64,000 bases of DNA, from the NCBI GenBank assembly GCA_963920665.1, contig OY987271.1, positions 4,590,501-4,654,500 of the forward strand. The letters run 5' to 3'. Source of the DNA: Straminergon stramineum (taxonomy: Eukaryota; Streptophyta; Bryopsida; Hypnales; Calliergonaceae). Below are positions 57,638 through 64,000 of the stretch, piece after piece. Made by a program: the position numbers and the translations under genes. How positions within the stretch are numbered: position 1 is the first letter of the stretch; every line of letters starts with the position of its first letter. Below the pieces are notes generated by a model that was not told where the DNA came from, did not search any database, and was given only the letters and a program-made list of their open reading frames with translations.

Positions 57638-60600
57638 AATGGCAATGCAAGCCCCAATGCCCCATGGGCATTTTGAAAATTTTCAGATAGTTTTATTTTA
57701 TTTTAAATGTTTTTAAGCTTAATTGGCATACAAAGAGATGTTTGATTAAGAAATATATTTTTTTTAAACTGAGATTGTATTCTTGAATCTAATAATACAA
57801 ATCCTAGTTGAAAAAAAGGTTCATCACCTTTGTCCTACTTATAATTTTTTTAGTGATATCAATGCCCCAATAAGTTTAGCATCTAATTAAAAAAATATGT
57901 TTTAACCTTGAACAAATTGTAATGCCAACTCATCATGAAGTGTATGATCAACCCTTTTATGCCCTTCACTCTATGCATCCAAAGGTTTTCTTAGTCCCTT
58001 TTCGGATTGATCATACAATATACAAACTTTGAATATCTTTTCTTGAATTCCAATTGGCTTTAAAATATTCATTTTTTTATATATAATATAAACTAAGTTT
58101 ATTTTTTCTGAACCATATTTTCCCCCCCTAAATGGCCTAAAGTCCCATTTTCCCTTGAAGAGACAAAATAGATTTTGGATAGGCTCCTGTGGGCTCAATT
58201 TTCACAGTGATTTTTTGAAACTTTGTTAAAGTAGAAAAATACATGGTCTTTTTGGAAATGTAATTTTTATTTCAATTGCTATAAAAAAGTAAATTTATCA
58301 AATATGTAACACTAAAGGCAACAGCAAAATCACAAAAGAAGGATTTGTCAGGCAATACAATTTGAAAACCACAAAAAGTCAAATTAGAAATTTTCAAAAA
58401 TTTACTTTCTATAGAAAGTATTTTTGTCTACATAGAAAATATTGATTTATTCTATTTGGACTAGTGATGAAGAACGTTATGAATAATCTTGTTTCTCAAA
58501 GAATCTAAGCATCTTTCGAACAAAATATCTAGTAGAATTCATTTTTTAACTCAATTTTCATAGTTTTTCAAAAAAAAGGAATGGTTTGGGTTTAGTTTTT
58601 TTGCTAGAATAATCTCACCATTGGGATTATGGTGTTTCAATTCGACCTTAGACCACTTAATTAATGATTTAGTTTTTCTTTCAACCTTATACCTACTTCA
58701 ACTCAACAATTTAAAAAAAATGAAAATCAAGTGTATTCTTTAGAATTTTTTCTTGGACTTTCAACTCAATTCTTCAACAAGAAATCTTTTTAATTCAATC
58801 TTTTTAGTACAAAAATTTTCAGCTCAGAAGATACAAAGCTTTAAAACCTAGTCAGGTAAGGTACAAAAAAATCAGTTTTCTTCACTTCAAAGTTCAATGG
58901 CAAATATCTTACGACCCACATAGTGAAAGTTTCTGAAATTTCTTCCACATATTTTTATAATAGTCTAGTGCAAGACCCTCTGGTTAGATATGCAAAAAAA
59001 ACAATTTGGCTAAAGTTTTTTGGCACTCTACAATAGAAATGGCAGTTTGACTTCTAAGTGGAATTTGATGAAAAAAAGGTCCTTTGGACTATAGGGTTAG
59101 TCCAAGAATTCAATGAACTATTGCAATTGCAAGATCTTAGTTTTTAAAAGCAAATACAAGTTTGTTAATTATATTTTTTTGTTTTTCATTCTTAACTTTT
59201 AACTTCAAAATCCTAAATTCAAAATACTTTAGCTTCTAAGTTAAGAATATATTTTTTAAATTTCAAGCTTCAATTTTTGTAAATGGAGTAGATATTACTA
59301 GTATACATTAGAAGTCGTAAACATTTCATACACCCTATACTTTGAAAAATTACAATAATAGTTTCTCAATAACCTAGTACAAATTCTAAACATGAACATG
59401 CACAAGAAATCTCAAAAAAAATTCCATATAAAAAATATTAGAATTTCATTATTCAATTCTATGTAGACTAGATCTAGCTTAATAATGGTAATTTGATTTT
59501 ATCCCCAAGGACCATGGCACTTTTTAGGTAGAAATTGTCAAAAATTGTCACTTTTTAGGGCAGTGAGAAAAGAATGGAAAAAATGTTTTCATGGAAATTC
59601 AACTATAATAGTCAAATTTGAGCTAGACTTCTATAGTAATGCATGGAAAATTTTCAAAAGATATGACCTCATAGATTGAATAACGTTTAAAGTTAGAAGA
59701 AGATTTTTTCCGACCTTCTTTGATAAGGTCAACAAACTTAAATTCACCCTAGAATGAGATTTTTGCACTACAAATGGTTTTGGTTTTTTACGCTTGCATC
59801 CTATATCAAGTTAATTCTATTACAAAAAGTAGAAAAAGAGTTTTTAGATGCTATACAAAGCTACCATGGCTTCTCCAAAAGTTCAAGTTAACATAACTTT
59901 AGATCTTGGCATCTAATCAAAAAAAAATTATTTTTATACTAAAGAGATATAGATTGGCACACCTTGTGTCAAAATTTCATAAACATCTGACCAAAATTGA
60001 CTTAATGCAAGACTATTTGAGTTTTTTTACATATCATGTAGAATGGTCACTTGGTTCTTTGGGGGCTAACCCCTAAAGGATGGAAGGTGATTTTCAAGTA
60101 AAATTATTAAAAAATACCATTTGGAGGGGCATTAATCAAAATTAGAAATTAAATTTCTTTTTAATGTCAACTCTACAAAAAGTGTATTAGACTATATGAT
60201 TATATGAACAATATGTAGAAAAATTTTCTGCCCATTTGACCTTGTGGATTGCAAGTTTGTAACATTTGAAATTTGACAAAAAGTTTCTCTCATTTCAATC
60301 TGAAAAGGCCAACACACTTTTGAGTCCTATTGGAGTGAGACTTTTTTTCAACCTTAAATTGAGCTTGTGCACCATGGAATAATACATGTTGTGAAGTGCA
60401 CAAATGCAAAATTTCAAAAGCAAAAGAGAAGTCTTCTTTATTCTAAATCACTTTGCAATACAAAATGATCACTACACTACACATTTTTTTTGATGATTTT
60501 TTAATTTTTAAGCTCTAAATAATTATTTTTTTTGAGATTTGAATAGTGAATATTTAGCCAAGCATATAGGAGATTTGGAAAAAATTCAAGAATCATTGTA

Positions 60601-62240
60601 TACACAAATTTCAAGGTACAATTGTTTGAAAATTGAAGAGAATATATTTTTTCTTAATAATATTGCTTGACATAGTTAGCAAAGTTTTGATTCATATTAG
60701 AGTGTGAATTTTCAATGACAATTACTCTTTTTAATTTGAAATTAAATATTTTATCATATTATTTGCATGCATGCCAAATTTCAAAAGTAGATGAAGAGGC
60801 TAGCAAAAGATGCTTGACCACCTTTATTGCCCAAATGTTTTTAGGTAGCATAGTTGTTCATCCAAGCATGTCATTGGAATATTTTTCTTCTTCCACCAAG
60901 GTTGCCTGGTTAGTGCATACACCTTTACACCTTGTATCAAAACTTTAAAGACTTTAATTAAAAATTGACTTTGTAATGAACCTACCCAAGCATTATCTTT
61001 TAGGAATCATGGTTATAGCTAACTAAGCTAAGTGTATTTTGTACATAAAAGATAAAATAATTACCTAATAAATCTTTACACAATACTAGATTATTTGTTA
61101 GTGTGCTAGTTATACCTTGAAAAAAATGTCAAATTAATTGGATTATCTTTGCTATATTTATGATTTCCTTAATAAAAACAAATGCCAATCGCAAATTTTC
61201 ACAAAAATAAATTGAAGATATCTACATTGATAGACATCTCATAGCTTCCTGTATTGAAAATTTAAGATTTTTTCTCGAATTTTTTTGGAAACAAAAGGAA
61301 CAAAATTCCAATTCTTCAAAAATGGGAAATACAAGCTAACATTGGAGACTTCAAGTCTAAAAATGGAAGACTGAAATTAAAATAAAAGGTGAAATTGAAT
61401 TTCAAAATTTTATTAAATCATATGGCCAATTGGTTGTAGAGCAAGTGCTTAGAGCATTCCTACCAATTTTTCCTTGTCTCTATCTCCATATTGATGAAGA
61501 ACAAACAAATATGGGGATTATAGGGAATGCTCTTCTCCTTTTCCCACCAATGTTGCTCTTCCTCAAACTTATAGAGAAAGTTGGTTTTGAGTTCTCTAAA
61601 TCTCCTCCTCTATAAGGAGTTGGGCCTTGCCTCCCCAAAATATTTAAGGATGCAAGACCTTGGTGGGGAGTTATCTTCCCTATTGATAAATTCATCTAGA
61701 TAGGGATAGGGAGCATATCTAGTGGGGAATCTTGGGATGCTTTAAGTTCCTAAGAAAGACAACATCCACAAGGTGAATTATGAACATTTTTAATTACTCA
61801 TTGTGGGAGGTAAATGAAGTACATATATAGAAGTATGTTGGAAAAGAAATTTTGAGTGTACTTCATTGATGTGTATTGCCACAAGGTGCTTTGCACTTCT
61901 TTTGCAAAATTCTGAATTTGTTCAATTAGGGATGGAAAGAAGGAAAAAATACTTGCAACACAAATGAAAATCTTATGTTCACTTGTTCAAAAACTGGTCA
62001 ATACATGATTTATTTTGCCTAATAAACTTCCCCAACAATCCCTCATACACAACTAGGGTTAATTGACCCCTTCATTGCCCCACAATTTATTTCTAGGAAA
62101 CACTCTCAAATTTTTAATTTGCAACACATGATAAAATTAAGAAATTTTTAATTCTTATTTGCAATGAGAGGGCCCACATTGAGGCCTCATATTAGTTAGG
62201 AGAGGTGAAGAAACACAAACATATGCGGCACAAAATAGGG
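57638..62240. other. AT-rich intergenic DNA between the divergent germin-like copies
   Basis: About 4.6 kb, mostly AT-rich dispersed repeat. Members seem to lie between about 58.7 and 60.9 kb, with GGGGGCTAACCCCTAAAGG near 60061 as a border and diverged forms of the CTTGCAATCTAC motif near 58910 and 60245. A 62-codon frame at 61430 and a 77-codon frame at 60715 show no domain. No gene supported. Confidence 0.5.
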
Positions 62241-62499
62241 GGCAAATTATTACATTTACCCTTGGCTGGGGCAATGAGGGGGTCAATCCTCCCTGGCCCG
62301 TACGCAGCAGCTTTCCTGTCCGGGATCAATGGGTGAAAAAGAAGTCCGCTCTCGGCCACTTCTATTCGACCCAGTCTTTACTCTCACGAATCCCAGAGGG
62401 CGGCCCTGCGGGTCCCTGCCGGCAGCCTGCCTCGTTTCCTTGGTCGTCTCAGAGTAAGTTATTTCCGAATTTTCTTCTGAGTTTTCCTTTCCTTTCACC

Positions 62500-62601
62500 C
62501 CGCGTCTTGGAGAACGCGCTTCCCCAGTCATGCCTTGAGATGGATATAAAACCCTCACAATCCAATCCAAGCAATTAATTGTAATAGCAGCAACCATTCC
62601 A
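62500..62601 (+). promoter_or_regulatory. Promoter and leader blocks of the plus-strand germin-like gene
   Basis: CGCGTCTTGGAGAACGCGCT (62501-62520) carries CCGCGT and ACGCGC, both fitting the CAMTA-type core. A TATA box TATAAAA follows at 62545-62551, then the leader block CAATTAATTGTAATAGCAGC (62572-62591) and AACCATTCC. The TATA box is about 220 bp upstream of the start codon, giving a leader of roughly 190 bases. Confidence 0.65.
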
Positions 62602-62765
62602 ATACTCAGCATCCTCCAGAGCCATCTCCCGAGACTCTGTTACATCTCTTGCATCCGACATTGCTCGACACTCCTGCAGCAAGCTGAACTCCAGAGCTCA
62701 GAGATCAGGATTTCGAATTCCAGCAGCTAGCTAGAAGTAACTTAACTAATATCGATCTACTCGAC

Positions 62766-63431
62766 ATGGGGATCATGGCCCGCAGAAGCTTGTGGGTGAC
62801 GGTGGCCGTGTTGATGAGCGTGGCGCTCGTGCCCATGCTCGCCATGGCAGCGGACGAGGATCCGCTCCAGGACTTCTGCGTCGCAGACTTGAAGACCGGA
62901 CTCACCATCAACGGACTCACCTGCAAGCCCGCCGATAAGGTCTCCGTGAACGACTTCACGTTCGCTGGCTTGAAGATCGCAGGAAACACCAACAACCCCA
63001 ACAACGCCGCAGTCACGCCCGCCACCGTCCTACAGTTCCCCGGATTGAACACTTTGGGCATCTCCGCGGCTCGCATCGACTTCGCCAAGGGCGGCATCAA
63101 TCCCCCGCACACGCACCCCAGAGCCACCGAGATTCTGATCCTGGCCAAGGGCGAGCTGTACGTGGGCTTCGTGAGCACCAACAACACTTTGTTTGCCACC
63201 ATCCTCAAGGAAGGCGAGCTGTTCGTGTTTCCCAAGGGCTTGGTGCACTTCCAGCTGAATGTGGGCAAGGGCCCTGCGTTGGCGTTCGCCGCTTTGAGCA
63301 GCCAGAATCCCGGTGTGCAACAAATTGCCCCCGCTTTGTTCACTCCTGACATCAAGGACGAGGTGTTGGAGAAGGCTTTCCGCATCAGCGAGAAGACGGT
63401 GGACCTGATTCAGAAGCAGTTCCACATGTAA
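62766..63431 (+). CDS. Germin-like protein (cupin superfamily), secreted
   Basis: 221 residues, intronless, MGIMARRSLW start, TAA stop at 63429. Same architecture as the minus-strand copy: signal peptide to about residue 28, disulfide cysteines C38 and C53, cupin metal ligands H115, H117, E122 and H161. The expected role is an extracellular Mn-binding germin-like protein of unknown enzymatic activity; involvement in wall modification, redox or stress defence is known for the family but not shown here. It has the best TATA box of the three copies, so it may be the strongest expressed. The start was chosen because the intact copy at 56681 has the same ATG and the identical preceding ATCGATCTACTCGAC. 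Codon usage is GC-rich compared with its AT-rich surroundings, normal for a host gene here. Confidence 0.96.
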   Translation: MGIMARRSLWVTVAVLMSVALVPMLAMAADEDPLQDFCVADLKTGLTINGLTCKPADKVSVNDFTFAGLKIAGNTNNPNNAAVTPATVLQFPGLNTLGISAARIDFAKGGINPPHTHPRATEILILAKGELYVGFVSTNNTLFATILKEGELFVFPKGLVHFQLNVGKGPALAFAALSSQNPGVQQIAPALFTPDIKDEVLEKAFRISEKTVDLIQKQFHM

Positions 63432-64000
63432 ATCAATCAATAACTCATCAGATTTAGTTCTCAAAGTCATTGAAAACATCGTGTGCAGTCATTGATACTA
63501 TCACCATTCTTTTGGTAGCTAGACAGGGTCTGATGACTTCTGAAAAAGCTAGATAGTCAAATTATGTTCACTGTTCTCAGAATCGCTGGTCGAGGACCCA
63601 AGCGGGAACTGCGTGTTCCTTCGTGTAGATTTGGGCTTCCAGGCCATAGCTATAGTTGGAAACCAAGGATTCCATGAAATAACACGTTCACAATTCTTGA
63701 CAATTCTTAAAACGGTATGCAGTGTGTGGAAGCAGGAAATCTGTGGGTTTTAAACCTGTGCATCTGTAATCCTTTTAGATGAAGTGTGTGTTGTTTGCAG
63801 ATGAAATTTGAAAGAGATGTTTGAGTTCATAAGGCCAGTAAGCTTAGTAGATCTACGTGGATGTCCATGAAAATGCATCCAAATTCCAAAAAATCAGTCA
63901 TGGGTTTCTCTTACTGCATGGAAAGTTTTGATAAATTCCATTTGGATTATTGATGTGAAGTTAAGAGGAATCTGATTTTATGGGGAATCATGGCACATTA
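63432..64000 (+). other. 3' flank of the germin-like gene
   Basis: 63432-63600 is nearly identical (inverted) to the 3' flank of the other intact copy, probably including the 3' untranslated region. After about 63750 similarity is lost. No further gene begins before the window ends. Confidence 0.5.

Larger units (their letters stand above)
62480..63750 (+). repeat. Right arm of the inverted segmental duplication
   Basis: Partner of 55690-56955 in opposite orientation. Outside the coding part the best-kept stretches are the promoter block at 62500, the leader end (ATATCGATCTACTCGACATG) and 63432-63600. Confidence 0.8.

Overview
This window looks like nuclear DNA of a land plant, most likely a bryophyte and probably a moss. 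The evidence is a pseudogenised disease-resistance gene with a protein kinase in front of an NBS-LRR (the PNL class known from mosses), intronless germin-like genes, GT-AG introns, and long AT-rich intergenic DNA full of decayed transposable elements. The species assignment is inference. Nothing bacterial or organellar was seen.

Layout. The ends carry three copies of one germin-like protein (GLP) gene. A 5' fragment that has lost both usual start codons lies at the left edge (minus strand). Two intact, almost identical copies lie at 56.0-56.7 kb (minus) and 62.8-63.4 kb (plus), on an inverted duplication that includes promoter and 3' flank. These two intact GLPs are the only clearly functional protein genes here. 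The PNL gene at 20.0-24.7 kb (minus) has four readable coding exons in good splice phase, but carries a nonsense codon, two single-base frameshifts and a frameshifting 91-bp tandem duplication.

The rest is mobile DNA. A decayed Ty3/gypsy polyprotein lies at 14.1-17.8 kb and seems to end in a PHD-type zinc finger. From 34.0 to 42.4 kb there is a head-to-head pair of decayed genes: on the minus strand a gene resembling a DNA (adenine or N4-cytosine) methyltransferase, and on the plus strand a Mutator-like transposase with a zinc-binding N-terminal region and a SWIM finger. Less than about 0.8 kb separates them, so they may be two genes of one element; this is the most interesting object in the window. 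A 362-bp MULE-type MITE with a 9-bp target duplication sits inside one exon of the methyltransferase gene. A gag-like reading frame at 49.3-51.0 kb holds five internal stops and no frameshift. Further elements: CACTA-type elements (18.0 and 45.3-46.5 kb), a PIF/Harbinger-like element nested in another inverted-repeat element (30.6-33.0 kb), foldback MITEs (3.9 and 57.1 kb), a TIR element (3.6-4.9 kb) and a candidate LTR (51.7-52.9 kb).

All identifications come from reading the sequence and from general knowledge of these families; no database search was run. The long AT-rich stretches (0.6-3.6, 18.2-20.0, 24.7-30.1, 53.2-55.7, 57.6-62.2 kb) hold no gene that I can support.
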